64,000 nucleotides of DNA from Myxococcota bacterium (GCA_023150895.1 JAKLJY010000024.1:16245-80244); one strand, 5' to 3'. Shown: positions 52,484-61,801, numbered from the stretch's first letter. Numbers and translations: made by a program. The notes: generated by a model not told the origin, from the letters alone.

Positions 52484-54060
52484 TGGCCGTCAACTGCAAA
52501 ATCAACGGGAAGCCGGTCACCGTCGAGACCGGCACGACCGTGCTCGAGGCGGCGCGGTCGGCCGGGTTCGAGGTGCCGCATTTCTGCTACCACCCGGGCC
52601 TCTCGCGACCGGCCAACTGTCGCATGTGCCTGGTGGACGCCTCGAACAGCCCCAAGCCCATCCCCTCCTGTTACATCGGCGTCGCCGAGAACGCCGAGTA
52701 CACGACGGACTCCGACCACGTGAAGGAGCTGCGGCGGGCGATCCTCGAGTTCATCCTGCTCAACCACCCGATCGACTGCCCGATCTGCGACCAGGCCGGC
52801 GAGTGCGAACTGCAGGACAACTACTTCGCCTACTCGCTGCAGGAGAGCCGGCTCCAGACGCCGAAGCACCACAAGCCCAAAGCGGTCGCGCTCTCCGAAA
52901 AGGTCACGTTCGACGGCGAGCGGTGCATCGTCTGCACGCGGTGCGTGCGGTTCTGCGACGAGATCGCACAGACGAGCGAGCTCGGCGTGATCAACCGCGG
53001 CGAGCGCTCGGAGATCAGCGTCTTCCCGGGCAAGACGCTGAGCAATGCGTACTCGATGAACGTCGTCGACCTGTGCCCGGTGGGCGCTCTCACGGCGACG
53101 GACTTCCGCTTCAAGTGCCGCGTCTGGTTCATGGAGACAGTCGAGAGCGTGTGCGACGGCTGCGCGCGTGGCTGCAACGTCCATCTCGACCACCACAAGG
53201 GCGAGGTCCTTCGATATCGCCCGCGGGAGAATCGCCAGGTCAACGACTGGTGGATCTGCGACGCCGGCCGTATGAGCTACAAGACGGTCCACACGGACCG
53301 GGTTCTGGCGCCCGTCGCCGCCGCGGACGGCCGTCCCGTGCGGGTCTCGTGGGACGAAGGGCTCGTCGCCGCGCGGGCGCTGATCAAGGACGCGCAGGAG
53401 CGCCTGGCGGTCGTCCTGTCGGCGACGCTCGACAATGAGGCCCTGTTTGCCGTCCGCCGCCTCCTGCGAGCGGCGTTGCCCTCGGCGCGGGTGTACACCT
53501 CGGGGCGGCCCGACGGGACGAATCAGGACGCCTTGCTGGTCCGCAACGACAAGAACCCCAATCGCGCGGGCGTTCACGTGCTGTTCGGGGCGCTGCCCGC
53601 CGTCGACGTCCTCGCGGCGGACATCCGCGACCGCAAAGTCACGCACGTCCTGGCTTTCGGGGGCGACATCGACCCGGCGGCCCTTCGCGGGACGGCGACC
53701 GTTTTCGTGGCAACGCATGCGAACGCGGCGGTGCAGGCGGCGGAGGTCGTCCTCCCCATGCAGACGCACGCCGAGCACGACGGCACCTTCGTGAACTTCG
53801 CCGGGCACGTTCAGCGGTTCCAGGGTGGCATTCCGCCCGTTGGCGAGGCCCTCGCCGCCTGGGAGATCGCCGGTCGTCTCGGGCGACTCCTGGGGGCCGA
53901 CCTCGGGCTCGTATCGTCCGGGGGCGTATTCAAGGCCCTCGCCGCCGAAGAGCCGGCCTTCGCCGGCATGACCCACGTGAATCTCGGCGCCGGTGGGCGT
54001 GCGCTGGCCGTCGCCCCTGCGGCGGCCGACGCCGCTTCGCCCGCACCGGCCACCCCCTGA
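52483..54060 (+). CDS. nuoG: NADH-quinone oxidoreductase subunit G, short form
   Basis: 525 aa, shorter than the 750-900 aa of familiar NuoG proteins. All Fe-S sites of the N-terminal part are present: the 2Fe-2S ferredoxin cysteines (CYHPGLSRPANCRMC...C), HPIDCPICDQAGEC (N5-type), CIVCTRCVRFC plus LCPVG, and CDGCARGC with a later ICD Cys (the N7-type cluster). After residue about 270 a molybdopterin-oxidoreductase-like region is present but reduced, and the Ala/Pro-rich C-terminus ends early. ATG 52483 overlaps the nuoD stop. The reading frame is clean, so the shortening is not a visible frameshift. Confidence 0.93.
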   Translation: MAVNCKINGKPVTVETGTTVLEAARSAGFEVPHFCYHPGLSRPANCRMCLVDASNSPKPIPSCYIGVAENAEYTTDSDHVKELRRAILEFILLNHPIDCPICDQAGECELQDNYFAYSLQESRLQTPKHHKPKAVALSEKVTFDGERCIVCTRCVRFCDEIAQTSELGVINRGERSEISVFPGKTLSNAYSMNVVDLCPVGALTATDFRFKCRVWFMETVESVCDGCARGCNVHLDHHKGEVLRYRPRENRQVNDWWICDAGRMSYKTVHTDRVLAPVAAADGRPVRVSWDEGLVAARALIKDAQERLAVVLSATLDNEALFAVRRLLRAALPSARVYTSGRPDGTNQDALLVRNDKNPNRAGVHVLFGALPAVDVLAADIRDRKVTHVLAFGGDIDPAALRGTATVFVATHANAAVQAAEVVLPMQTHAEHDGTFVNFAGHVQRFQGGIPPVGEALAAWEIAGRLGRLLGADLGLVSSGGVFKALAAEEPAFAGMTHVNLGAGGRALAVAPAAADAASPAPATP

Positions 54061-54077
54061 CGAGACTGGACGCTCCG

Positions 54078-55217
54078 ATGCTCCTCCTGATCGGTCTCAC
54101 CCTCCTGAAAATCGTCGGCATCATCCTGGTATTCGTCATGGTGGTTGCCACCCTCATGACCTGGGCCGACCGCAAGCAGGCCGCCCTCATCCAGGACCGC
54201 ATCGGCCCCAACCGGGCCAACCTCGGCTCCGTGACGGCCGCGGGGCTGATCCACATCCTCGCCGACGCGTTGAAGACCCTCTTCAAGGAGGACTTCATTC
54301 CGCGCGACGCGAACAAGGGCCTCTTCGGCATCGCGCCGTTTCTCGCTTTCGTGCCGGCAATTCTGGCCTTTGCGGTTGTGCCGGTCGGCGACGTCTGGTG
54401 CCCGGAGGGCAAGATCGCGGTCGAGAACTTCCGGGATGTCTGCCTTGCGGGCGAACCGCAGGACTACTTCCGTATCAGCGGCATGGCCGGCGGTCTGCTC
54501 GTCATCTTCGCCATCGTCTCGCTCGGCGTGTATGGCTCTTCGATTGGCGGCTGGGCGAGCAACAACAAGTTCGCGCTGATTGGTGGTGTGCGGGTCTCCG
54601 CGCAGATGATCTCCTACGAGGTCACGATGGGCCTGACGCTGGTCGGCCTGCTGATGATCTACGGCACCGTCGATCTCAACGAGATGGTGCGCGCGCAGGG
54701 GGAGCTGCTCTGGGGTTTCCTGCCGAAGTGGGGCATCGTCGTACAGCCCTTGTCGTTCTTCCTGTTCTTTGCCGCGGCCATTGCGGAGACGAAACGACCG
54801 CCCTTCGACATCCCCGAGGCCGAGAGCGAGCTCGCGGCCGGGTACTTCGTCGAGTACAGCGCGATGCGCTTCGCCCTCTTCACGCTCTCCGAATATGTCG
54901 CCTCGGTCCTGGTCGCGATGATGGTCACGACGCTGTTCCTCGGGGGCTGGCAGGTGCCCTTCCTGTACGGCGACGGATTGCACCTCCCCGGCGTCGAAGG
55001 CGTGATCGCCCTGCCCTATGCGCTCGTCAAGGTGCTGCAGGTCGGTTCGTTCTGCTTCAAGGTCATCTTCCTCTGCTGGTTCCAGCTCCAGATTCGCTGG
55101 ACGCTGCCGCGTTTCCGCTACGATCAGCTCATGCGGCTGGGGTGGAAGGTCATCCTGCCCCTCTCTCTCGCCAACATCCTCGTCACCGGGATCGTGCTGC
55201 TCTTCGCGGGCAAGTGA
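54078..55217 (+). CDS. nuoH: NADH-quinone oxidoreductase subunit H
   Basis: 379 aa with eight or nine membrane helices. Typical motifs are ERK-like TWADRKQAALIQDRIGPNRA near the N-terminus, ADALKTLFKEDFIP, and AETKRPPFDIPEAESELAAGYFVEYS (the quinone-chamber loop). A hydrophilic insert of about 40 residues with two Cys (residues about 107-150) makes it longer than usual. It links the peripheral and membrane arms. It is the last nuo gene here: dnaJ follows after 83 nt, and nuoI-N are absent. Confidence 0.95.
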   Translation: MLLLIGLTLLKIVGIILVFVMVVATLMTWADRKQAALIQDRIGPNRANLGSVTAAGLIHILADALKTLFKEDFIPRDANKGLFGIAPFLAFVPAILAFAVVPVGDVWCPEGKIAVENFRDVCLAGEPQDYFRISGMAGGLLVIFAIVSLGVYGSSIGGWASNNKFALIGGVRVSAQMISYEVTMGLTLVGLLMIYGTVDLNEMVRAQGELLWGFLPKWGIVVQPLSFFLFFAAAIAETKRPPFDIPEAESELAAGYFVEYSAMRFALFTLSEYVASVLVAMMVTTLFLGGWQVPFLYGDGLHLPGVEGVIALPYALVKVLQVGSFCFKVIFLCWFQLQIRWTLPRFRYDQLMRLGWKVILPLSLANILVTGIVLLFAGK

Positions 55218-55232
55218 GCCCCGGTCAACGGC

Positions 55233-55259
55233 TTGACACGCGTCCCGGCGTGATTAGCC
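55233..55259 (+). promoter_or_regulatory. Candidate promoter of dnaJ
   Basis: Perfect TTGACA (55233-55238) and TTAGCC (55254-55259), 15 bases apart (or TAGCCT with 16). The -10 resembles that of the nuo promoter. No CIRCE inverted repeat is visible between 55218 and 55300. Confidence 0.42.
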
Positions 55260-55300
55260 TCGCCGAACCTGCGACCTGAAGGCTGCGGAGAGCCGGTTTC

Positions 55301-56368
55301 ATGCCCGCGGACTACTACGACCTGCTCTCCGTCCCGCGGGACGCCGACGAGCGGACGCTGAAGAAGGCCTATCGCGCCGCCGCGATGGAGTGCCACCCCG
55401 ATCGCAATCCGGGGGACGCCGCCGCCGAGGCGCGTTTCAAGAACATCAGCGAGGCCTACGAGGTCCTGAGCGACCCGCAGAAGCGGCAGATCTACGACCG
55501 ATACGGGCACGAAGGTCTGAAGAGCCAGGGCTTCGGGGGCTTCCACGGGGCCAACGTCGAGGACATCTTCTCGCACTTCAGCGACCTCTTCGGCGACTTC
55601 TTCGGTCTCGGTGGCGGGGGCGGCCGGCGGCAGGCACGACGCGGTTCGGACCTCCTGATCGAAATCGAGATTTCCCTCAAGGAGTGTCTCGACGGCGTTC
55701 AGCGGGAACTCGAGATTCCGCGCGAGCACCGCTGCGAGACCTGTAATGGCAGCGGTGCCGCGGCCGGCACTCAACCGCAGACGTGCCAGGGGTGCGGGGG
55801 GACGGGCCAGGTTCAGGTCGTCAAGGGCATCTTCCACATGAGTTCGCCATGTCCCCGGTGTCGGGGCCAGGGCCGCACGATCAAAGACCCTTGCAAGCCC
55901 TGCCACGGGCGCGGCCGAGTCCGGGTGACCAAGACGGTCAAGGTCGGGATCCCCGCCGGGATCGAAAGTGGCATGCGCTTGCGCGTGACGGGACAAGGCG
56001 AAGAGGGCCCGGCCGGCACCCCGAACGGGGACCTCTACGTTGCGGTCGGTGTCACGCCCGACCCGCGCTTCGAGCGGCAAGGGCCCGATCTCGGCGCCGA
56101 AGTGCACGTCCCGATGGTCAAAGCCTGCCTCGGGGGGACGTTCACGTTCGAGGCCCTCGACGGCGCGGTCGAGGTCACGCTCGAGCCGGGCACGCAACCG
56201 GGTACGGTGCTCCGCGTCCGCGGACGCGGCCTGCCGCGGATCGACAACCGCTCGGGCCGGGGCGATCTGCACCTGCGGGTCGCGGTGGACATCCCCCGCC
56301 GATTGACGCCCGCGCAGATCGACCTTTTGAAGGCGTTTGATTCTGCCGATTCTCCAGCGGCCACCTGA
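55301..56368 (+). CDS. dnaJ: Chaperone protein DnaJ
   Basis: 355 aa, full type I DnaJ. J domain at residues 1-70 with HPD in MECHPDRNPGD, then a Gly/Phe-rich stretch (HFSDLFGDFFGLGGGGG). The zinc-binding domain has four CxxCxGxG repeats (CETCNGSG, CQGCGGTG, CPRCRGQG, CKPCHGRG; residues about 147-210), followed by the C-terminal substrate-binding beta domains. It stimulates DnaK and delivers unfolded clients. No dnaK or grpE is adjacent. The following glycosyltransferase gene begins 46 nt after its stop. Confidence 0.96.
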   Translation: MPADYYDLLSVPRDADERTLKKAYRAAAMECHPDRNPGDAAAEARFKNISEAYEVLSDPQKRQIYDRYGHEGLKSQGFGGFHGANVEDIFSHFSDLFGDFFGLGGGGGRRQARRGSDLLIEIEISLKECLDGVQRELEIPREHRCETCNGSGAAAGTQPQTCQGCGGTGQVQVVKGIFHMSSPCPRCRGQGRTIKDPCKPCHGRGRVRVTKTVKVGIPAGIESGMRLRVTGQGEEGPAGTPNGDLYVAVGVTPDPRFERQGPDLGAEVHVPMVKACLGGTFTFEALDGAVEVTLEPGTQPGTVLRVRGRGLPRIDNRSGRGDLHLRVAVDIPRRLTPAQIDLLKAFDSADSPAAT

Positions 56369-56414
56369 AGCGTCGGCCGGACCGACGCCTCCGAGCCCGC
56401 GATCCGAGGCGCCC

Positions 56415-57569
56415 TTGGCGAGCCGCCGCACCGGCATCCTGCACGTCGTCCACTCGCTCAACGTCGGCGGGGCCGAAAAACTCGTCTATGACCTGACCCG
56501 GCGGACCGACGCGGCGCGCTTCGCCGTCTGCGTCGCCTGCCTCGACGACGCCGGGGCACTCGCCGGCCCGCTCGCGGCGGCGGGGTTTCCCGTCGAGGTC
56601 ATCGGTCGCCGTCCGGGGCTCGACGCCCGGGTCACGCTGCATCTTCGCCGCATGATCGCACGGCATGGAATCGACGTCGTCCACGCGCATCAGTACACGC
56701 CCTTTTTCTATGGCGTCACCGCGGCCCGATGGGCGGGCATTGCGTGTGTCTTCACCGAACACGGCCGTCATCATCCGGATGTCCGCAAGCCCCGGCGCGT
56801 CGCCGCCAACCATGTGCTCGCCCGCCTGGTCGACGCGTCCGTCGCGGTCAGCGAGTACACGCGCGCGGCCCTGATTGAAAACGACGGCTTCCCGGCCGAG
56901 CGTGTCCGGGTGCTCTACAACGGGGTCGATGTGCCGGACGAGCCGCCCGCTTCGCGCGCGGACGCGCGCGCGGCGATGGGCATCGCGGTCGAAGACGTGG
57001 TCATCGGCTTCTGCGGTCGACTCTCGGCCGAAAAGAACGTGCCATTGTTGCTCGAGGCCTTCGGCCGACTGCGCGCCCGGCACGCCACGGCCTGTCTGCT
57101 GATCGCCGGGGACGGCCCGGAGCGGGCGGCGCTCGTCGCGCGCGCCGAGTCGTCGGGCTTCGGTTCGGCGGTCCGCTTCCTCGGGTTCGTCGACGATGTC
57201 GCGCGGTTCATGGCGGCGCTCGACGTCTTCGTGCTGAGCAGCGTCACCGAAGGAACTTCGGTCACGCTCCTCGAGGCCATGGCGGCTCGCCGACCTGCGG
57301 TCGTCACGGCGGTGGGTGGCAACCCCGAGATTGTCCTCGACGGGGTGACCGGACTGCTCGTCCCATCGGGGGACGCGAAGGCCCTCGCCGATGCGCTCGA
57401 CGCCGTCATCGATGCACCCGATCGCGGCGCTGCTCTCGGCGAGGCCGGGCGCCGTCGGGTACTTGAAAACTTCACGTTTGGGGGGATGGTGCGTGCGTAC
57501 GAGGCGCTCTACGAGGCTGCTCGCCGTGATCGCGGTCTTCTTCGGCCGGCCGGCCGACGCGGTGGCTGA
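56415..57569 (+). CDS. Glycosyltransferase family 4 protein
   Basis: 384 aa, GT-B fold. The N-terminal domain starts ILHVVHSLNVGGAEKL, with DVVHAHQ after the third strand. The C-terminal domain has GFCGRLSAEKNVPLLLEAF, the nucleotide-sugar site EGTSVTLLEAMAARRPAVVT and GNPEIV. It transfers a sugar from a nucleotide donor, probably to an envelope polysaccharide or glycolipid; donor and acceptor are unknown. TTG 56415 was chosen because GAGG (56406-56409) lies 5 nt upstream and the chain then begins at the family start. TTG 56337, overlapping dnaJ, is less likely. The C-terminus overlaps the next gene by 77 nt. Confidence 0.88.
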   Translation: MASRRTGILHVVHSLNVGGAEKLVYDLTRRTDAARFAVCVACLDDAGALAGPLAAAGFPVEVIGRRPGLDARVTLHLRRMIARHGIDVVHAHQYTPFFYGVTAARWAGIACVFTEHGRHHPDVRKPRRVAANHVLARLVDASVAVSEYTRAALIENDGFPAERVRVLYNGVDVPDEPPASRADARAAMGIAVEDVVIGFCGRLSAEKNVPLLLEAFGRLRARHATACLLIAGDGPERAALVARAESSGFGSAVRFLGFVDDVARFMAALDVFVLSSVTEGTSVTLLEAMAARRPAVVTAVGGNPEIVLDGVTGLLVPSGDAKALADALDAVIDAPDRGAALGEAGRRRVLENFTFGGMVRAYEALYEAARRDRGLLRPAGRRGG

Positions 57570-57987
57570 CGGCGGCCCCTTCGGGCTCGGGATCATCCTG
57601 GGAGAGCCGTCGGGCTTGTCGGCGAAGCTCTTTCTCGACGCCCGGCACGCGCTCGATTTCGCGCTCGACTATTCGCTCGTCGACTCGGCGCTGTACATCC
57701 ACGCCGACTACCTGCTCCACTTCAGCGGTTGGCGGGTCCGGGACGGTGGTGTCCACCGACTCGTCCCGTACGTCGGGCTCGGCGGGAAGGTCGGTCTGCG
57801 GGACCACGACGACGGGCGCGGACACGATCGCGATGGTGCGCTCGGCGCTCGAATTCCGCTCGGCATCGCCTGGATGCCGGCCTCCGTTCCGATCGACGTT
57901 TTCCTGGAACTCGTTCCCGGCCTCTTCCTCATCCCCGAAACGGACCCGGACTTGGATGCAAGTCTCGGGTTGCGGTACTTTTTCTGA
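57493..57987 (+). CDS. Small outer-membrane beta-barrel-like protein
   Basis: 164 aa. A basic signal peptide (VRTRRSTRLLAVIAVFF, site near ADAVADG) precedes GPFGLGIILGEPSGLSAKLF, a motif seen in small barrel proteins. About eight alternating strands follow, ending in LDASLGLRYFF; the terminal Phe is the usual outer-membrane insertion signal. GTG 57493 lies inside the glycosyltransferase reading frame (77-nt overlap) and has a G-rich ribosome-binding sequence 8-13 nt upstream. A later start would remove the basic end of the signal peptide. Function unknown. Confidence 0.75.
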   Translation: MRTRRSTRLLAVIAVFFGRPADAVADGGPFGLGIILGEPSGLSAKLFLDARHALDFALDYSLVDSALYIHADYLLHFSGWRVRDGGVHRLVPYVGLGGKVGLRDHDDGRGHDRDGALGARIPLGIAWMPASVPIDVFLELVPGLFLIPETDPDLDASLGLRYFF

Positions 57988-57990
57988 CAC

Positions 57991-60900
57991 ATGGAAAAAT
58001 TACGTCACCGCCTGAACGTGGGCCGCGGTGCCCCTCTCCTCTGGGGGCTCGGCGTCGTCGCCATCGTCGGCTGTGGGAGCGACGGCGGAAGCAGCGCGAG
58101 CGAGGCCCGGGACGCCGAGCGCGTCGTCCTGCTCGATCGCCCCCTGCCGGACGCCGCGATTCTGGAGCCCGACGTGCCCGCCCTGCAGGACTGCGTCGAC
58201 GGTGATCAGCGGCCCTGCGGCTCGGAGGAGGGCGAATGCAGTGGCGGCATCGAGCACTGCCGCGGAGGCCTCTGGGACGGCCTGTGCGAAGGCGAGGTCG
58301 TCCCCTCGGAAGAGCGCTGCAACGGTCTCGACGATGATTGCGACGGCAGCACCGACGAAGACTTCCGCGTCAATGTGACCTGCAAGTTTACCGACGCCCG
58401 GGGGATTCAGCGCGACGGCATCCAGCAGTGCGACCCCGAGTCGGGCGGCGTGACCTGCGTGCCGGGGACGGACTGCCGGGACGACCGCGACGCGGACGGA
58501 TACAACGTCTGCGAGGACTGCGACGACACCGATCCGGACAGCCACCCGGAGGCCGTCGAGCGGTGTGACGGCCTCGACAACGACTGCAACACCTTCGTCG
58601 ACGAGACGTTCCCGCTCGACGAAGCCTGCGTCTCCGGTTTCGGCGTCTGCCGTCGCGGCGGCCGGCATGTCTGCGGCGAAGACCTCGGCCTCGCCTGTGA
58701 TGCAACCCCCGCCCCACCGGAGCCGTTCGAACTGTGCGGGAATGGCGAAGACGACGACTGCGACGGTGAGGTCGACGAGGGTTTCGAGGTCGGTGAGGTG
58801 TGCACCGCCGGCGTCGGCGCCTGTGCCGTCGAGGGTCGGTTCGGATGTAGTGCCGACGGTCTCGACGTCGTCTGCGATGCGGAACCTCGGACGCCCGGGG
58901 CCGAACTTTGTGGCAACGGCCTCGATGACGACTGCGACGGAGCATCCGACGAGGACTTCGACCTGGGAGCGGGTTGCGTCGTGGGACTCGGCGCCTGCGA
59001 ACGCGCCGGTATGCGGCTCTGCGACGCGGTCACCGGCGCCGTGATCTGCAGCGTGGCGGCGGGGCTCGCGGCGCCCGAACTCTGCGGCAATCGCATCGAC
59101 GACGACTGCGACGGAGAAACGGACGAAGGGTACGAGATCGGCGGCGCGTGCAGCGCCGGAGAGGGCGAGTGCCGCCGAAACGGCGTCACGGTGTGTGCCC
59201 GGGACGGCCGCTCGACGCTGTGCAGCGCCGAGGCGGGCGCGCCGCACGACGAACTCTGCGGTACCGACGTCGACGAAGACTGCGACGGGCTCGTCGACGA
59301 GGATTTCGACGTCGGCATTCTCTGCACGGCGGGCCTCGGCGAGTGCGCCCGGCTCGGGGTCACGGAATGTACCCTGAACCGTCAATCAGTCGTGTGCGCG
59401 GCGGAGCCGGGGCCGCCGGCGCTCGAGATCTGCGATGGCCTCGACAACGACTGTGACGGCGAAACCGACGAGGGCTTCGCCGTGGGGGCCGCGTGCAGCG
59501 AGGGCATCGGCGCATGCCGGCGCGACGGGACCATCGGCTGCGACCTGAACGGCGACCTCTACTGCCGGGCACAGCCCGCGCCGCCGGGCCTCGAGCGCTG
59601 CGGGAACGGCGAGGACGACGATTGCGACGGGCAAACGGACGAGGGCTTCGACGTCGGCGAAGTGTGTACGAGCGGGCGCGGCGAGTGCACGGTGACGGGC
59701 CGGCGCGTCTGCACGCTCGACGCCCTCGGTACGACGTGCGACGCGGTCGCCGGCGCGGCTCGGCCGGAGGTCTGTGGCAACCTGCTCGACGAGGACTGCG
59801 ATGGCTCGCCCGACGAAGGCTTCGATGTCGGCCAGGCATGCCAGGTGGGCCTCGGCGCGTGTCGCCGTCAGGGCAACCGGGTGTGCAGCCCCGATGGCTC
59901 GACGACGCAGTGCAGCGTCGTTCCGGGCGTCGAAGGCGACGAACTCTGCGGAACCGGCATCGACGAGGATTGCGACGGGTTGACCGACGAGGGCTTCGAC
60001 GTCGGCGCCGCCTGCTCTGTCGGCCAGGGCGAGTGCCTCCGCCGCGGGCAGCGTGCCTGCGCGCCCGACGGGCTCGCGACCGTCTGTGCCGCGGTCGCGG
60101 GCAACCCGTCCGCCGAGCGATGTGATGGTCTCGACAACAACTGCAATGGGGCGGCGGACGAGGGATTCGGTCTCGGCGGAGCCTGCACGGCCGGGGCCGG
60201 CCGCTGCGCCGTGGCCGGGCGCCTGGTCTGTCGCGCGGACGGTGGCGCGGCGACCTGCGACGCCGTCCCCCTGCCGCCCGAAGCCGAACGCTGCGATGGC
60301 ATCGACAACGACTGCGACGGGGACGTCGACGAGGACTTTCCCGATCTCGAGGGCCCCTGCGACTCTGCCGCGGATGCCGATCTGTGTGCTCTCGGGGCCT
60401 GGGCCTGCGATCCGGCCACCGGTGCGCAGATCTGCGTGGGCGACATCCCGACGCCCGAGGTCTGCGACTTCCTCGACAACGACTGCGACGACGTCGCCGA
60501 CAACGGCTACGACCTCGAGAGCGACGAGAACAACTGCGGTGGCTGCGGCGTCGTCTGTCCCGCGCCGTTCGGCACCTGCATTCGCGCGATTTGTTACCGG
60601 CAGTACTGGGTGGACGACGACACCGGCTCGAACGTGACGGGGGACGGCTCGCGCGCGTTCCCGTTCCGCACGATCACCCATGCGATGTCGCGGGTGAATG
60701 GTCCGCGTGCCGTCATCTCGGTCCTGCCGGGTCTGTACTCCCGGTCGATGCACCCCGCCGAGTTCGAGGTGTTCCCCCTCACGGTCAAGAACGGCGTCGA
60801 GATCGAAGGGTTCGGCGCCGCGGGCACCGTCGTGGTGGACGCGGAGCTGCGGGGCGGCGTGTTCGTCTACAGCAACGCGCCCGATCCGGCGAACCGGATC

Positions 60901-61761
60901 GAGAACCTGGTCATCGAACGGGCAGGTAATCCGGCCAATAGCGCGGCGTCCCTCGACTCGGCCGTGAACGTCTCCGGAAACACGATCGTCGCGCTCGTCG
61001 ACCTGACGGTGCGCAACGGCGACTCGACGGGGTGGCCGACGGCGCTCTACGTGAGCGGCGGCGCCACGGTCAGCGCCCTGCGCCTCTCGGTGAGCCGCAG
61101 CCGGGCCTGGGCGGACACCGCGTCGCTCATCTACATGACCGATGCCTCGACGCTTCGCCTCGACCGGTCCGAGTTCGTCGAAAACACCATGAACGATCCC
61201 GCGGCGAACCTGGGCGCGGCGATCGTCCAGTACGGCGGCACTTTGAACGTCGTCAATTCGACGTTCGTCAACAACAATGGCAGCGGCATCCGCATCCGGT
61301 ACGCGGGGACGGCCCTGCTCTCGCATTGCACCTTCGCCGGAAACGCCTACGACGGCCTGACGATGGTCGACCGGCCGGCGACCATCCACAACTCGATCTT
61401 CGCGTTCAACGGGCGCTACGGGGTCAACGAGGGCGCAGGCAACGTTGAACCCCTGGCCTTCTGGAACAACCTCCTCTTCAACAACACCCAGGGCAACTAC
61501 CGCGACGAAGGCGGCGACCTGGCGCAACACTTCATCAACGCGGCGGCCCCCATCAACGCCGCGGCCGGCGCCAACGGTCGCGGGACGATCGTCACCGATC
61601 CGACGTTCTTCTCCCTGCCCGTGCCGGCGAACAACGTCCGATTGCGGGCGGGCTCTCCGGCGATCAACGCCGCCGAGGCGGCCGTCGCGCCCAACATCGA
61701 CAAGGCCGGCGTCGTGCGACCGCGCGGCGCGGGATTCGACATCGGGGCGTTCGAATTCTGA
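57991..61761 (+). CDS. Giant lipoprotein: 13 Cys/Asp (MopE-like) repeats plus beta-helix
   Basis: 1256 aa. Lipobox AIVGC at residues about 24-28. Thirteen repeats run from about residue 110 to 840. Each has a CGNxxDDDCDGxxDEGF Ca2+/metal-binding core followed by a spaced set of Cys. This is the 'putative metal-binding motif' / MopE-like family of myxobacterial surface proteins. From about residue 870 a DUF1565-type parallel beta-helix begins (VDDDTGSNVTGDGSRAFPF). The end has the RAGSPAINAA and RPRGAGFDIGAFEF signature found at the end of such helices. It starts 3 nt after the barrel gene stop and probably reaches the outside of the cell. Ligand unknown. Confidence 0.85.
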   Translation: MEKLRHRLNVGRGAPLLWGLGVVAIVGCGSDGGSSASEARDAERVVLLDRPLPDAAILEPDVPALQDCVDGDQRPCGSEEGECSGGIEHCRGGLWDGLCEGEVVPSEERCNGLDDDCDGSTDEDFRVNVTCKFTDARGIQRDGIQQCDPESGGVTCVPGTDCRDDRDADGYNVCEDCDDTDPDSHPEAVERCDGLDNDCNTFVDETFPLDEACVSGFGVCRRGGRHVCGEDLGLACDATPAPPEPFELCGNGEDDDCDGEVDEGFEVGEVCTAGVGACAVEGRFGCSADGLDVVCDAEPRTPGAELCGNGLDDDCDGASDEDFDLGAGCVVGLGACERAGMRLCDAVTGAVICSVAAGLAAPELCGNRIDDDCDGETDEGYEIGGACSAGEGECRRNGVTVCARDGRSTLCSAEAGAPHDELCGTDVDEDCDGLVDEDFDVGILCTAGLGECARLGVTECTLNRQSVVCAAEPGPPALEICDGLDNDCDGETDEGFAVGAACSEGIGACRRDGTIGCDLNGDLYCRAQPAPPGLERCGNGEDDDCDGQTDEGFDVGEVCTSGRGECTVTGRRVCTLDALGTTCDAVAGAARPEVCGNLLDEDCDGSPDEGFDVGQACQVGLGACRRQGNRVCSPDGSTTQCSVVPGVEGDELCGTGIDEDCDGLTDEGFDVGAACSVGQGECLRRGQRACAPDGLATVCAAVAGNPSAERCDGLDNNCNGAADEGFGLGGACTAGAGRCAVAGRLVCRADGGAATCDAVPLPPEAERCDGIDNDCDGDVDEDFPDLEGPCDSAADADLCALGAWACDPATGAQICVGDIPTPEVCDFLDNDCDDVADNGYDLESDENNCGGCGVVCPAPFGTCIRAICYRQYWVDDDTGSNVTGDGSRAFPFRTITHAMSRVNGPRAVISVLPGLYSRSMHPAEFEVFPLTVKNGVEIEGFGAAGTVVVDAELRGGVFVYSNAPDPANRIENLVIERAGNPANSAASLDSAVNVSGNTIVALVDLTVRNGDSTGWPTALYVSGGATVSALRLSVSRSRAWADTASLIYMTDASTLRLDRSEFVENTMNDPAANLGAAIVQYGGTLNVVNSTFVNNNGSGIRIRYAGTALLSHCTFAGNAYDGLTMVDRPATIHNSIFAFNGRYGVNEGAGNVEPLAFWNNLLFNNTQGNYRDEGGDLAQHFINAAAPINAAAGANGRGTIVTDPTFFSLPVPANNVRLRAGSPAINAAEAAVAPNIDKAGVVRPRGAGFDIGAFEF
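58735..60300 (+). repeat. Tandem 174-bp (58-residue) coding repeats
   Basis: The Cys codon that opens each metal-binding core falls at 58735, 58909, 59083, 59257, 59431, 59599, 59773, 59947, 60121 and 60292. The spacing is 174 bases in seven of nine steps, once 168 and once 171. The regular period shows recent or maintained tandem duplication inside the gene. It is protein-coding, not a CRISPR. Confidence 0.9.
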
Positions 61762-61801
61762 TTTGATTCGGTCCGGGCCTTTCTGTTTTTTTCTGCGCGT
61801 T

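Noticed and set aside
54061..55300. Remnants of nuoI or nuoE/F around nuoH
   Set aside because: The nuoG-nuoH gap is 17 nt and the nuoH-dnaJ gap 83 nt; neither holds ferredoxin or flavoprotein motifs in any frame.
57493..57569. Frameshift fusing the glycosyltransferase and barrel protein
   Set aside because: Each has its own coherent start and end: the barrel has a complete signal peptide and the glycosyltransferase already has all its motifs, so an overlap is simpler.
58735..60300. Regular 174-bp repeats as a CRISPR or satellite array
   Set aside because: They are in frame and encode conserved Cys/Asp cores; units are far longer than CRISPR repeats and have no unique spacers.
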